Positions 19,408 through 27,975 are shown, counted from the stretch's first letter. The stretch: 61,861 nucleotides of DNA from Rubrivivax sp. (GCA_030681795.1 JAUXRG010000003.1:1-61861); one strand, 5' to 3'. Program-made: numbers and translations. The notes: generated by a model not told the origin, from the letters alone.

Positions 19408-19888
19408 GCGCGCCTCCGCGGGCCAGTGCCAGGCTCATCACCACGGCGTCTTCACGCTGCAGCCCACCCGCCGGGTAGTAGCCGCGGCGCAGGCCGACTT
19501 CGACGAAGCCACGGCGGCGGTACAGGGCCTGCGCACGCCGGTTGCCCTGGCGCACCTCGAGCCACAAGGTCGCGGCGCCGCGCTCCTGGGCGTGGGCCTG
19601 CACGACATCGAGCAAGGCGCCGCCCAGGCCCTGGCCCTGCCAGGCCGGGGTCACGGTGACGTTGAGCAAGTGCAGCTCGTCCACACCCGGCATGGCGACG
19701 AAGTAGCCCACCAGGCCCGCGTCGGGGGCTTCCAGCACTTCGGCCCGGTAGCCCGCGGCGAGCGAATCGACGAAGTTGCCCCGGCTCCATGCGTGGGCGT
19801 AGGCCGCGGTCTCGACGGCCAGGACGGCGCCGAGGTCGCCCAGGGTCATCGCCCGGCGCTCCCAGCGCGGCTGCAGCAGTGCGTTCAT
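19394..19888 (-). CDS. rimI: Ribosomal protein S18 alanine N-acetyltransferase
   Basis: GNAT-fold acetyltransferase, 164 residues. The acetyl-CoA loop is in [15 protein letters not shown], followed by [19 protein letters not shown]. It sits directly after tsaB with a 4-base overlap, the standard proteobacterial pairing that supports the RimI assignment over a general GNAT. Confidence 0.92.
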   Translation of the reverse strand: MNALLQPRWERRAMTLGDLGAVLAVETAAYAHAWSRGNFVDSLAAGYRAEVLEAPDAGLVGYFVAMPGVDELHLLNVTVTPAWQGQGLGGALLDVVQAHAQERGAATLWLEVRQGNRRAQALYRRRGFVEVGLRRGYYPAGGLQREDAVVMSLALARGGAHGLE

Positions 19889-20637
19889 GGCGCTTGCGCC
19901 GCGGCTGCGCGCACAGCCTCACGCTCGTGGGTGGTCAGCGCCACCTTGTCGCGCACGTACAGCGGCAAGGCCGCCGCGGCGTCCACGCCGGCGCCGGCGG
20001 CGGCGGCCTGCAGCGCCAGACGCAACAGCGCCGCGGCACGGTCGCGCTCCTGCGCAAACGAGGCCGCCACCGGCGGCAGGGCCAGGCGCTCGCCGAATGC
20101 GGCCAGCGCCGAGCCGGCCAGGGCATCCATTCGCAGGTCGGCCCAGGCCTGGCCCAGCACCGGCAGCGAAAAGAGGCCCGGCGGCTGCAGCACCTGCCAC
20201 TGCCCGCCCCGCCAGCGGTAGCGGCCGGCGTAGGCCTCGCTCATGCGGGCGTCCATGGCCACACCGACCTCGAAGACCCTGGCCGCGCCGGCCTGGGCGC
20301 GCGCGTCTTCGGCCACGATGAGCAGGCTGTCGATGGGCAACACCGGCCGGCCCAGGCCCAGGCCCAGACCCTGCGCCACGGCGCAGGCAGTGCGCAAGCC
20401 CGTGAAGGCACCCGGCCCGCGGCCGAAGGCGATGAAGTCGAGATCCGCATACGCCAGCCCGGCCCGTGCCAGCAGCGCCGCGATGTGCGGCAGCAGCGTG
20501 GTCGAGGCCGCCGCGCCGCCCTCGGCGTCCACCACGAAGCTCTCGCCGCGCGCGTGCACCCCCACCGCCAGCCGCTCGGTCGAGGTGTCGAACGCGAGCA
20601 CGCGGGCGGCGTGTGCAGGTTCTGGCGGTGGCGGCAT
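19885..20637 (-). CDS. tsaB: tRNA threonylcarbamoyladenosine biosynthesis protein TsaB
   Basis: Partner of TsaD in making t6A37 in tRNAs that read ANN codons. 250 residues, ASKHA fold. [14 protein letters not shown] at the start, then LLPHIAALL and the [13 protein letters not shown] loop are all typical. First gene of tsaB-rimI-udg-GGDEF/EAL. Its start codon is only 33 bases from the divergent dacB start. Sua5, which supplies the same pathway, is encoded at 23494-24480. Confidence 0.95.
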   Translation of the reverse strand: MPPPPEPAHAARVLAFDTSTERLAVGVHARGESFVVDAEGGAAASTTLLPHIAALLARAGLAYADLDFIAFGRGPGAFTGLRTACAVAQGLGLGLGRPVLPIDSLLIVAEDARAQAGAARVFEVGVAMDARMSEAYAGRYRWRGGQWQVLQPPGLFSLPVLGQAWADLRMDALAGSALAAFGERLALPPVAASFAQERDRAAALLRLALQAAAAGAGVDAAAALPLYVRDKVALTTHEREAVRAAAAQAP

Positions 20638-20670
20638 CGGCCAAGTTTATGCCGTGCGATCATCTTTGCC

Positions 20671-22137
20671 ATGCCCCGGGCCCGCCACACCGTTCCGACC
20701 GCGCTCGCCCGCACATCCGCCCGGCTTGCCGTGGCCGGGGCGGCGGCCCTGGGCGCGGCCCCGGCCTGGGCCGCCCAGGCCTTGCCCGCCGAGGCACTGG
20801 CGGCGTTGCAGCGCGCCAGGGTTCCGGCCGCGGCGGTCTCGGTGGCCATCGTCGAGACCGGCAGCGGCCGCCGCGTGCTGCAGTGGCAGGAACAGCGACC
20901 CGTCAATCCGGCGTCGCTGACCAAGCTGCTGGTCACCGCGGCGGCGCTGGACCGCCTGGGCCCGGCCTGGGCCTGGACCACGCCGGTGTGGCTGGCCGGC
21001 CCGGTGCGCGACGGCGTGCTCGAGGGCTCGGTCTTCATCAAGGGCAGCGGCGACCCCAAGCTGGTGCTCGAGCGCCTGTGGCTGCTGCTGCGCCGCTTGC
21101 AGCAGCAGGGCGTGCGCGAGATCCGGGGCGACATCGTGCTCGATAGCAGCGCCTTCGTCGTGCCCGACACCGCGCCCGGCGAGTTCGACGGCGAGCCGCT
21201 GCGGCCCTACAACGTGCGCTCGGCGGCCTTGCTCTTCAACTTCCGCTCGGTGCTCTATACCTTCGTGCCCGATGCCGCCGCGGGCGTGGCTCGCGTGTGG
21301 GTGGAGCCCACGCTGGCGGGCACGCAGACCGACCGCAGCGTGCCTCTCTCGAGCGGCCCCTGCGAGGACTGGCGCGGCGCGCTCAAGGCCAGCTTCGAGC
21401 CCGGCCGCACCCGCTTTGCCGGCAGCTACGCCAGCGCCTGCGGCGAGAGTGCCTGGCCGGTGGCCGACCCGCAGCCGGCCACCTTCGAGCTGCGCCTGCT
21501 CGAGGCCCTGTGGCGCGAGATGGGCGGCAAGTTGCACGGCAGCGTCCGCGAAGGCCTGGCGCCGCCGGAGGGCCCACCCACCTTCGAGCTGCGCTCGCCG
21601 GCGCTGGCCGAGCTGGTGCGCGACATCAACAAGCACAGCAACAACCTGATGGCGCAGCAGCTGTTCCTGACGCTGGCGCTGCAGGCCGCACCGGGCAAGC
21701 CGGCCACGCCCGAGGCCGCGCGCGAGGTGCTCTCGGGCTGGGTCGCCGAGCGCACGGGCGCGGTCGGCATCGAGCCCGGCCAGGAACTCGTCATCGACAA
21801 CGGCTCGGGCCTGTCACGCCACACGCGCATCAGCGCACAACGCCTGGCGCGGCTGCTGCTGCAGGCCTACGACAGCCCGGTGATGAGCGAGCTGATGTCC
21901 TCGCTGCCGATCACGGGGCTGGACGGCACGCTGCGCCGCTCGCGCGCCACGCCCGGCCGCGCCCACTTGAAGACCGGCTCGCTGCGCGACGTGGCCGGCC
22001 TGGCCGGCTACGTGCTTTCCGACAGCGGCCGCCGCTACGTGCTGGTGGCCATCATCAACCACCCCCAGGCCCACGCCGCCCGACCCGCGCTGGCCGCGTT
22101 GGTGCAATGGACGATGCGCGACGCGCCCGCGCGCTGA
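20671..22137 (+). CDS. dacB: D-alanyl-D-alanine carboxypeptidase/endopeptidase (PBP4 type)
   Basis: Periplasmic class C penicillin-binding protein, 488 residues. Signal peptide ending near AAPAWAAQ. The three active-site motifs are S82-x-x-K85 (ASLTK), S323-N324-N325 (KHSNN) and K434-T435-G436 (LKTGS). An insert domain lies between the first two, typical of PBP4/DacB. Trims or cleaves cross-links of peptidoglycan. ATG 20671 is adopted although the frame is open further upstream, because that part is antisense to tsaB. Confidence 0.95.
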   Translation: MPRARHTVPTALARTSARLAVAGAAALGAAPAWAAQALPAEALAALQRARVPAAAVSVAIVETGSGRRVLQWQEQRPVNPASLTKLLVTAAALDRLGPAWAWTTPVWLAGPVRDGVLEGSVFIKGSGDPKLVLERLWLLLRRLQQQGVREIRGDIVLDSSAFVVPDTAPGEFDGEPLRPYNVRSAALLFNFRSVLYTFVPDAAAGVARVWVEPTLAGTQTDRSVPLSSGPCEDWRGALKASFEPGRTRFAGSYASACGESAWPVADPQPATFELRLLEALWREMGGKLHGSVREGLAPPEGPPTFELRSPALAELVRDINKHSNNLMAQQLFLTLALQAAPGKPATPEAAREVLSGWVAERTGAVGIEPGQELVIDNGSGLSRHTRISAQRLARLLLQAYDSPVMSELMSSLPITGLDGTLRRSRATPGRAHLKTGSLRDVAGLAGYVLSDSGRRYVLVAIINHPQAHAARPALAALVQWTMRDAPAR

Positions 22138-22183
22138 CCGGCCCGATGCGCCCCCGATACGCAGTACCTCAAGGCCCCACACC

Positions 22184-22462
22184 ATGTCCCTGCCCGACAC
22201 TCTCGGCTACCTGGCCGCCGCACTCACCACCAGCTCCTTCGTGCCGCAGGCCTGGCTGACGCTGCGCACGCGCGACGTCAGCGGCATCTCGCTGAGCATG
22301 TACGGCGCCTTCACGCTGGGCGTGGCGCTGTGGTTGGCCTACGGCGTGGCGATCGGCCAGTGGCCCATCGTGGTGGCCAACGTCGTCACGCTCGCGCTGG
22401 CCGCCACCATCCTGGGCACCAAGATCGTCGTCGAACGCCAGCAGCGGCGTCGGAACCGCTAG
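22184..22462 (+). CDS. SemiSWEET sugar transporter
   Basis: 92-residue membrane protein with three predicted helices (GYLAAALTTSSFVPQAW, SLSMYGAFTLGVALWLAYGV, PIVVANVVTLALAATIL). The PQ-loop SSFVPQAW in helix 1 and the asparagine of helix 3 (VANVV) match bacterial SemiSWEETs, which work as dimers for sugar uptake or export. The substrate cannot be inferred. 46 bases after dacB. Confidence 0.87.
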   Translation: MSLPDTLGYLAAALTTSSFVPQAWLTLRTRDVSGISLSMYGAFTLGVALWLAYGVAIGQWPIVVANVVTLALAATILGTKIVVERQQRRRNR

Positions 22463-22499
22463 CCGCGATCCGGCGACCGCAGCGGGCGGCCGGTTCGCG

Positions 22500-23453
22500 C
22501 TAGAACGGGTTGCGCTGCGCGCGGTCGATCGCCAGCGTGGCCAGCTGCACATGCCCGCCGCTGGACAGCCGCGTCTCGTCGGCCCACAGATAGGTGCCGG
22601 CCAGCGCCCCGGACACCAGCGTGCCCGTGGTGCACAAGGGCAAGGGCACCGTGCAGGCCGCCTGCGTGATATTGGCCAGGCCGAAGCTGACCGGCGAACG
22701 GGCGATCGCCTGGAACCGCAGTTGCGCCTGCACCAGGCCGACATAGCGGCCGTCGAGCAGCACCTTCACGCCGAGCTGCTCGTTGAAGGCCGTGGTCAGA
22801 CGCGTCAGCAGCGCCGCGCGGTCGGGGTCGAAAGTGATCGCCGCCTGCGCGATGGCGAAGGGGGTGAGGCCGAGATCGGGCAGATCGGACACCACGACTT
22901 TGGCGCCGAGGTCGACCAGCCGGTTGACCACCATGGCCGCCTGCTCGCCGCGCGCGCGGGCTTCGGCCAGCAGCCCGTCTTCGGCGCGGCCGGGGTACTG
23001 GGCGTAGAGCTCCAGCACATCGTTCATGCCCACCAGCACGGTGGCCAGGTCCTTGTCACGGAACCCGCCGGCCGACACCTGCGCCTCGACCTGCGCCGTG
23101 ACATCGGCCACCTTCGCCCCGGCGAAGGCCCGCATGTGGGCCTGCGGCTCGGCGGCCGTGGGGTTGCACTCGGCGAAAGCGAACCCGTACAGGGCCGCCA
23201 GGGACTGCACCCAGAGCGGCTCCAGCGTGCAATCGACCACGTCGTTGACGCCCAGGCCATTCACGGCGTACTTGCGGCCGGTCTGCGTGAGCGTGCTGAG
23301 GTCGTCGCCGAACACCAGCAAACGCTTGGGAATGAACGGGTCGTACTGCGTGGTGCTGCCGCCGCACGAAGCCGCGAGGCCCAGGGTCGCGGCGGCCAGA
23401 ACGGCGGCCACGGCGCTTTGCCATCGCGGGGTGGCCTTGCTGCTGAAGATCAT
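22500..23453 (-). CDS. GDSL/SGNH-like lipoprotein with altered catalytic residues
   Basis: 317 residues. N-terminal signal with a probable lipidation cysteine C30 (LGLAASCGG). The SGNH-hydrolase layout is recognisable: block I LLVFGDDLS (49-53), block III VGMND (G142, N144), and a block V-like DETR...GGH (D292, R295, H301). The nucleophile position reads GDD instead of GDS, and the usual DxxH is DxxR, so serine and histidine of the triad appear missing. It may be a binding protein or use another chemistry. Upstream of it on the same strand, 40 bases away, lies sua5. Confidence 0.78.
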   Translation of the reverse strand: MIFSSKATPRWQSAVAAVLAAATLGLAASCGGSTTQYDPFIPKRLLVFGDDLSTLTQTGRKYAVNGLGVNDVVDCTLEPLWVQSLAALYGFAFAECNPTAAEPQAHMRAFAGAKVADVTAQVEAQVSAGGFRDKDLATVLVGMNDVLELYAQYPGRAEDGLLAEARARGEQAAMVVNRLVDLGAKVVVSDLPDLGLTPFAIAQAAITFDPDRAALLTRLTTAFNEQLGVKVLLDGRYVGLVQAQLRFQAIARSPVSFGLANITQAACTVPLPLCTTGTLVSGALAGTYLWADETRLSSGGHVQLATLAIDRAQRNPF

Positions 23454-23493
23454 CTTTGCTCCGAAATCGGGGTGCCCAGGGGTGGCTGCGGCC

Positions 23494-24480
23494 TCAAACC
23501 GCTGCGCGCTGGAGACGGTCGCGAACACCGTCCCATTCGAGGCCCGGCGGCGGCCGCTCGACCCAGATGGCCGACACGCCAGCGGCGTCGAACTCCCGCA
23601 GCACCGCGAACAACTCGCGTGCCACCCCCGCGGCATCGGCCGGCATGGCCTTGTGGAGCCAGCCCGGCCCTGCCTCGGGCGCGAGGCGGGAATATACCCC
23701 GACGACCGTCCCGGCCCCGCCTGCGGGCCCTGCCTCACGGCAGCAGGCCTGCAGTGCGGCGGCAGCCAGCAGCCGCACCGGCGCCGCGGGCGCGTAGTGC
23801 GAGGCCAGCGTGCCCGAGGCCCTAGGCGAGGCCCCGTCGGGCGCCACCAGGGGCCCGCCGAGCACCGCCTCGATCTGCGCCTGCGAGAGCTGCCCTGGCC
23901 GCAACAGCGCCGGCTGCGCCCGCGTGCAGTCGACGATGGCCGACTCGATGCCCACGGTGCAGGCGCCGCCATCCAGCACCATGAGTTGCGCGCCGAACTC
24001 GGCGCTCACGTGCGCCGCCGTCGTGGGGCTGACGCGGCCGAAACGGTTGGCGCTGGGCGCGGCCACGCCCGCCACGCCCAGCCGGGCGGCCTCGCGCAGC
24101 AGCGCCAGCGCCACCGGGTGGGCCGGCATGCGCAGGCCGATGCTGGACTGGCCGCCGGCTGCGGCCCGGCCTCGGCCGGCGCGCCGGGGCACGATCACCG
24201 TCAGCGGGCCGGGCCAGAACGCCGCCATCAGGCGTTCGGCGCCGCCGCCCAGATCGGCCGCAAATTCACGCGCCGCGGCGACATCGGCCACGTGGACGAT
24301 CAACGGGTGTTCGGCCGGCCTGCCCTTGGCCGCGAAGATGCGCGCCACGGCCGCATCGTCATCGGCGCGCGCCCCCAGGCCGTAAACCGTCTCGGTGGGG
24401 AATGCGACCAGCCCGCCCTGGGCCAATAGCGCCGCAGCGGCGCGAATCGATGCGGGGTTGGCGCCCGCCAGCGTGACCAC
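23494..24480 (-). CDS. L-threonylcarbamoyladenylate synthase (Sua5 type)
   Basis: Makes threonylcarbamoyl-AMP for tRNA t6A formation. 328 residues: an N-terminal YrdC domain (GGLVAFPTETVYGLGARA, KGRPAEHPLIVHV, LRMPAHPVAL, APSANRFGRVSPTTA) and a C-terminal Sua5 domain (ASGTLASHYAP then a Rossmann-like tail). GTG 24480 is chosen, 14 bases after the purK stop; the open frame upstream is purK shadow. Completes the t6A pathway with tsaB, encoded 4 kb away. Confidence 0.91.
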   Translation of the reverse strand: MVTLAGANPASIRAAAALLAQGGLVAFPTETVYGLGARADDDAAVARIFAAKGRPAEHPLIVHVADVAAAREFAADLGGGAERLMAAFWPGPLTVIVPRRAGRGRAAAGGQSSIGLRMPAHPVALALLREAARLGVAGVAAPSANRFGRVSPTTAAHVSAEFGAQLMVLDGGACTVGIESAIVDCTRAQPALLRPGQLSQAQIEAVLGGPLVAPDGASPRASGTLASHYAPAAPVRLLAAAALQACCREAGPAGGAGTVVGVYSRLAPEAGPGWLHKAMPADAAGVARELFAVLREFDAAGVSAIWVERPPPGLEWDGVRDRLQRAAV

Positions 24481-24494
24481 GGCCGCCGCCCCGC

Positions 24495-25679
24495 TCAGAA
24501 CGCCGGCAGGCCCAGCGCGGCGGCGGCCTGCAGGGCCACCGCGCGTGCCGCCGGTGCATCGACGGCCGTGAGGGTCAGATGCCCCATCTTGCGGCCGCGC
24601 CGGGGCTCGGTCTTGCCGTACAGGTGCAGATGGGCGCCGGGCAGGCGCAATACCGCGGGCCAGTCGGGCGAGCGCGGCTCGGCGCTGCCGGCGCTGAACC
24701 ACAGATCCCCCAGCAGGTTGAGCATCACGGCCGCGGAGTGCAGGCGCGGCGCCACCAGCGGCAAGCCGGCCAGCGTGCGCAGCTGCAGATCGAATTGCGA
24801 CACGTCGCACGCGTCGATGCTGTAGTGGCCCGAGTTGTGCGGGCGCGGCGCCATTTCATTGGCCACCAGCGAGCCGTCTTCCAGCACGAAGAACTCCACG
24901 CACAGCACGCCCACGTAGTGCAGCGCCAGGGCCAGGCTTGCCGCCATTTCGACGGCGCGCCCGCAGGTCGCCGGGTCGATGTCCGGGGCCGGCACTTGCG
25001 TGACCGCCAGGATGCCCTCGCGGTGCAGGTTCTGCTGCACCGGCAGGTGCACCACCTGGCCGTCGTGGCCCCGCGCCACGATGACGCTGATCTCCCGGTG
25101 CAACGCGAGCCGACCCTCCAGCACGCAGGGCACGCCCCCCAATGCCGCCCAGGCACCGGGCAGGTCGGCCAACGCGGCCACGGCGACCTGGCCCTTGCCG
25201 TCGTAGCCGAGGCTTGCCGTCTTCAGCAGACCGGGCAGCAGCGCGGCCATCGCCGGCGAGGCCGCCTCTTGTGCCGACGCCACGCTGGCATGCGGCGCGC
25301 AGGGCACGCCGGCGTCGACGAAACAGCGCTTCTCGCGCAGGCGGTGCTGGCACACCTCGACGGCATCGGCCGGCGGCGAGACCGGCACGGCGCCGGCCAG
25401 GCGGCGCAGCGCGCTGGCCGGGACGTTCTCGAACTCGGTGGTCACCGCAGCGCAACCGCCGGCCAGGGCATCGAGTGCCGCCACATCGGTGTAGGCCGCG
25501 CGAAGGTGTGCGTCGGCCGCCGCCCCTGCCGGGCTGGCGACGTCCGGTTCGAGCACCGTGACCCGATAGCCATGCGCCTGCGCGGCATGGACGAACATGC
25601 GCCCCAGCTGGCCGCCGCCGAGCACGCCCAGCATCGTGCGGCCGGGCCACAGCGGCACTGGCGCAGCGCCTGCCGTCAC
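24495..25679 (-). CDS. purK: 5-(carboxyamino)imidazole ribonucleotide synthase
   Basis: ATP-grasp enzyme carboxylating AIR to N5-CAIR in purine synthesis. 394 residues. MLGVLGGGQLGRMFVHAA near residue 16, EFENVPASAL, KTASLGYDGKGQ and NEMAPRPHNSGHYSIDAC are family signatures. The 5' end overlaps purE by 4 bases. Confidence 0.96.
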   Translation of the reverse strand: MTAGAAPVPLWPGRTMLGVLGGGQLGRMFVHAAQAHGYRVTVLEPDVASPAGAAADAHLRAAYTDVAALDALAGGCAAVTTEFENVPASALRRLAGAVPVSPPADAVEVCQHRLREKRCFVDAGVPCAPHASVASAQEAASPAMAALLPGLLKTASLGYDGKGQVAVAALADLPGAWAALGGVPCVLEGRLALHREISVIVARGHDGQVVHLPVQQNLHREGILAVTQVPAPDIDPATCGRAVEMAASLALALHYVGVLCVEFFVLEDGSLVANEMAPRPHNSGHYSIDACDVSQFDLQLRTLAGLPLVAPRLHSAAVMLNLLGDLWFSAGSAEPRSPDWPAVLRLPGAHLHLYGKTEPRRGRKMGHLTLTAVDAPAARAVALQAAAALGLPAF

Positions 25680-26224
25680 TTCAACTCCTGCGTCATGGCG
25701 CGGGCCGCCTCGGTCTGGCGTGCGCGAAAGGCCAGCAGACGCAGCCGCAGGTCGGGGTCATGGCTGGCCAGCATCGCCACCGCGAACAGCGCGGCATTGG
25801 CGGCACCCGCCGGCCCGATGGCAAAGGTGGCCACCGGCACGCCCTTGGGCATCTGCACGATCGAGTACAGCGAGTCGACCCCCTGAAGGTGCTTGCTGGC
25901 CACAGGCACGCCCAGCACCGGCACCACGGTCTTGGCAGCCAGCATGCCGGGCAAGTGCGCAGCGCCACCGGCACCCGCGATGATGGCCACCAAGCCGCGC
26001 GCCGCCGCGGACTCGGCATACGCAAACATGTCGTCCGGCATGCGATGGGCGGAGACCACGCGTCTTTCATACGAAACCTGGAACTCATCAAGGATGGCCG
26101 CGGCGTGCTGAAGGGTCTCCCAATCGCTGGAGGAGCCCATGAGGAGGCCAATGGGTGTAGCTGGAGCAGTCAATAGATTCGCCCGGTAATCAATGGTCGT
26201 GCGCGCGGATCGAAGCGCTTTCAT
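25676..26224 (-). CDS. purE: N5-carboxyaminoimidazole ribonucleotide mutase, mosaic 5' end
   Basis: Converts N5-CAIR to CAIR. 182 residues from ATG 26224. The catalytic core is normal: LMGSSSDWE, VVSAHRMPD, AGAGGAAHLPGMLAA and GVPVASKHLQG. The N-terminus (MKALRSARTTIDYRANLLTA) is about 17-20 residues longer than usual PurE and unlike it. Roughly the first 65 codons use rare codons for this genome (CTA, ACT, ACA, AGA, many GAT/ATT) and lower GC, then usage switches to high-GC. This places the edge of the low-GC segment inside purE. A TTG within the extension is an alternative start. 3 bases after the TPR gene; overlaps purK by 4. Confidence 0.92.
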   Translation of the reverse strand: MKALRSARTTIDYRANLLTAPATPIGLLMGSSSDWETLQHAAAILDEFQVSYERRVVSAHRMPDDMFAYAESAAARGLVAIIAGAGGAAHLPGMLAAKTVVPVLGVPVASKHLQGVDSLYSIVQMPKGVPVATFAIGPAGAANAALFAVAMLASHDPDLRLRLLAFRARQTEAARAMTQELK

Positions 26225-26227
26225 TCT

Positions 26228-27334
26228 TCACTGAGTAGGTGGACCTTGCTCGAAGGACTGAACGCGCCTGCGCACTTCTTTGATGCGCTCTTCGTGCTCA
26301 CGTACTGCCTCCACCGAAAGCGCCGCACAGCGCTCAGCGAGGCCAACCTCCCCGCATAGCTGCGCAGCCCTTGCAATAGAACTAAAAATTAGTGCGCGAT
26401 CATCAGCGCTACGCGAAAGAACTTCGGTTTCCCCAATTGGACGAAATCGTCGCTTCGCCTCGTCGAGTCGGCCGATTTGCGCAAGTGCCAAACTCAGATC
26501 AGCCTGAAGCAGCAGCCATTGGCTTGAACCCTTTGGCACATTTGTGCCGCTGAGCAATTCACTGCATTCCGTTTCAGCTTCAGCGAACTTTTCCTGAAGA
26601 ATGAGAACACCTATCTTAGCTGTCTGGAGCAAATGTTCCAGTGACTTCAGCTGAGCAACCGCTTGGTAGTTGATCGCTGACTGGACTTCTAGGTGAACTA
26701 GTCGAACCATGTCTTCGTCAACAGGGGCAGTCACGCAGGCCAGTCGGCTTGCAGCCACGCGCAATGCTGCCCGGTTGTACGTTATCGCGCCAACCGCCGC
26801 CTGATCACCGATTCTCGTCGCCGCTCGTCTCGCCCGTTCATACCAAGCTTGTGACACTACAGTGTTTCCAACGAACAGAAACGCATCCCCCAGGACAATT
26901 GAAACGCGACATTCGGCTGTTCCATCGTCCGCGTGGATCGACTGGAAGCAAGCCCGCACATCACCTTCCATCGCTTCAAATCGGTTCAGATTGAAGTCGA
27001 TATGAGCCAACCACGATGACGTAAGCGCAATCAGACGATCATCGCGAGCGGCGTTGCTGAGAAGATTTGCCCGAGCCATTCGGTCCCTGGCCTCTTCACT
27101 CAGCTCTCGGAAGTAGTGCAACAGCGATTCGGCGCACATTATCAGTATCGAGACGCGAATACTTCTCCCATCACCGAACTCTCGACGCAATTCAATTCTT
27201 AAGTCTTCTGCTTCTTCGAACTCGCCAATTCTCGCTCTATAACAGGCCAACTCGGCCAGAAGCGAGTAGCGCTCCTCTTTGTCGTAGCAACCTTCAATGC
27301 CTGACAAGAGGCGTGTCACGAGCGGCGAGGTCAT
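26228..27334 (-). CDS. Low-GC TPR-like protein of unknown function, purEK operon leader
   Basis: 368 residues, wholly alpha-helical, no signal or membrane segment. Helix pairs resembling degenerate TPR repeats recur through the protein (YSLLAELACYRARIGEFEEAE near residue 24; AWYERARRAATRIGDQAAVGA; LILQEKFAEAETECSEL; LALAQIGRLDEAKRRF). I do not recognise the family. GC is about 50-55% against two-thirds around it, and codon use is foreign-looking, indicating horizontal acquisition. Shine-Dalgarno GGAGGG lies 8 bases before ATG 27334. Its stop is 3 bases before purE ATG, so it should be co-transcribed with purE-purK-sua5. No transposase or repeat flanks it. A scaffold or protein-interaction role is all the fold suggests. 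Confidence 0.8.
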   Translation of the reverse strand: MTSPLVTRLLSGIEGCYDKEERYSLLAELACYRARIGEFEEAEDLRIELRREFGDGRSIRVSILIMCAESLLHYFRELSEEARDRMARANLLSNAARDDRLIALTSSWLAHIDFNLNRFEAMEGDVRACFQSIHADDGTAECRVSIVLGDAFLFVGNTVVSQAWYERARRAATRIGDQAAVGAITYNRAALRVAASRLACVTAPVDEDMVRLVHLEVQSAINYQAVAQLKSLEHLLQTAKIGVLILQEKFAEAETECSELLSGTNVPKGSSQWLLLQADLSLALAQIGRLDEAKRRFRPIGETEVLSRSADDRALIFSSIARAAQLCGEVGLAERCAALSVEAVREHEERIKEVRRRVQSFEQGPPTQ

Positions 27335-27424
27335 TTCTCAACCCTCCGGAAGAGTGCGCAACCTGGGAAGTGAATCCCGTGGACTGACGCGACGTCAACG
27401 CAGTATCGTAGTCTTACATCCGGC

Positions 27425-27452
27425 AAAAAAGAGCCCAGCTGGTGCCGGGCTC
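27425..27452 (-). terminator. Rho-independent terminator of the histone-like gene
   Basis: On the minus strand GAGCCC pairs with GGGCTC (27447-27452 with 27431-27436) around a 10-base loop, followed by six T (27430-27425). It lies about 50 bases beyond the histone-like stop and separates that gene from the low-GC TPR gene. Confidence 0.8.
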
Positions 27453-27502
27453 GTTTGGTGAAAGGCGGATCAGGAGTCTCCCCCTAACCCGCCCCTTGCA
27501 CG

Positions 27503-27961
27503 TCAGGGCTTGTTGCCGGTCGGGAAGGGCCACGCGGCCGCTGGATTCAGCGCTGTTTTCGCCGGTGCAGGGGCAACGGGGGTAGCGGGCGCTGGCTTCT
27601 TCGCAGCCTTCTTCGCCGCCGGCTTCTTTGCGGTCGGCTTCTTCACCATCGCGGCCTTCTTTGCCGGCGCAGCCTTCTTGGCGGCGGCCTTCTTTGCCGG
27701 CGCAGCCTTCTTCGCCGGCGCAGCCTTCTTCGCCGGAGCGGCCTTCTTGGCGGCGGCCTTCTTTGCCGGCGCAGCCTTCTTCGCCGGAGCGGCCTTCTTC
27801 GCCGCAGCCTTCTTCGCCGGTGCAGCCTTCTTCGCCGCAGCCTTCTTGGCCGGTGCGGCCTTCTTCGCCGGGGCAGCCTTCTTTGCCATGGCCTTCTTCG
27901 CCGGAGCAGCCTTCTTGGCGGGGGCCTTCTTGGCCGGAGCGGCCTTCTTTGCAGTTGCCAT
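27503..27961 (-). CDS. Lysine/alanine-rich histone H1-like protein
   Basis: 152 residues from ATG 27961, with AAGGAG 6 bases upstream. About residues 4-105 are built almost only of AKKAA/PAKKAA units, like eukaryotic H1 tails and bacterial HctB/AlgP-type proteins, giving a very basic, disordered DNA-binding chain. The C-terminus (NPAAAWPFPTGNKP) is non-repetitive and resembles the end of other Burkholderiales histone-like proteins. Likely role: nucleoid compaction. Located downstream of nrdA-nrdB on the same strand, with its own terminator. In the opposite direction the repeat also gives a long open frame, which is an artefact. Confidence 0.9.
   Translation of the reverse strand: MATAKKAAPAKKAPAKKAAPAKKAMAKKAAPAKKAAPAKKAAAKKAAPAKKAAAKKAAPAKKAAPAKKAAAKKAAPAKKAAPAKKAAPAKKAAAKKAAPAKKAAMVKKPTAKKPAAKKAAKKPAPATPVAPAPAKTALNPAAAWPFPTGNKP
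27640..27955 (-). repeat. Degenerate tandem repeats coding for PAKKAA/AKKAA units
   Basis: Short units of about 12 and 15 bases centred on GCCAAGAAGGCTGC-like sequence recur about 18-20 times, often identical over 20 or more bases. Such arrays can expand or contract by slippage or recombination, so protein length may vary between strains. Confidence 0.8.
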
Positions 27962-27975
27962 TACGATCTCCTTGA

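Noticed and set aside
26228..27334. Mobile element around the low-GC gene
   Set aside because: No transposase, integrase, terminal inverted repeats, target duplications or tRNA gene are seen at its edges.
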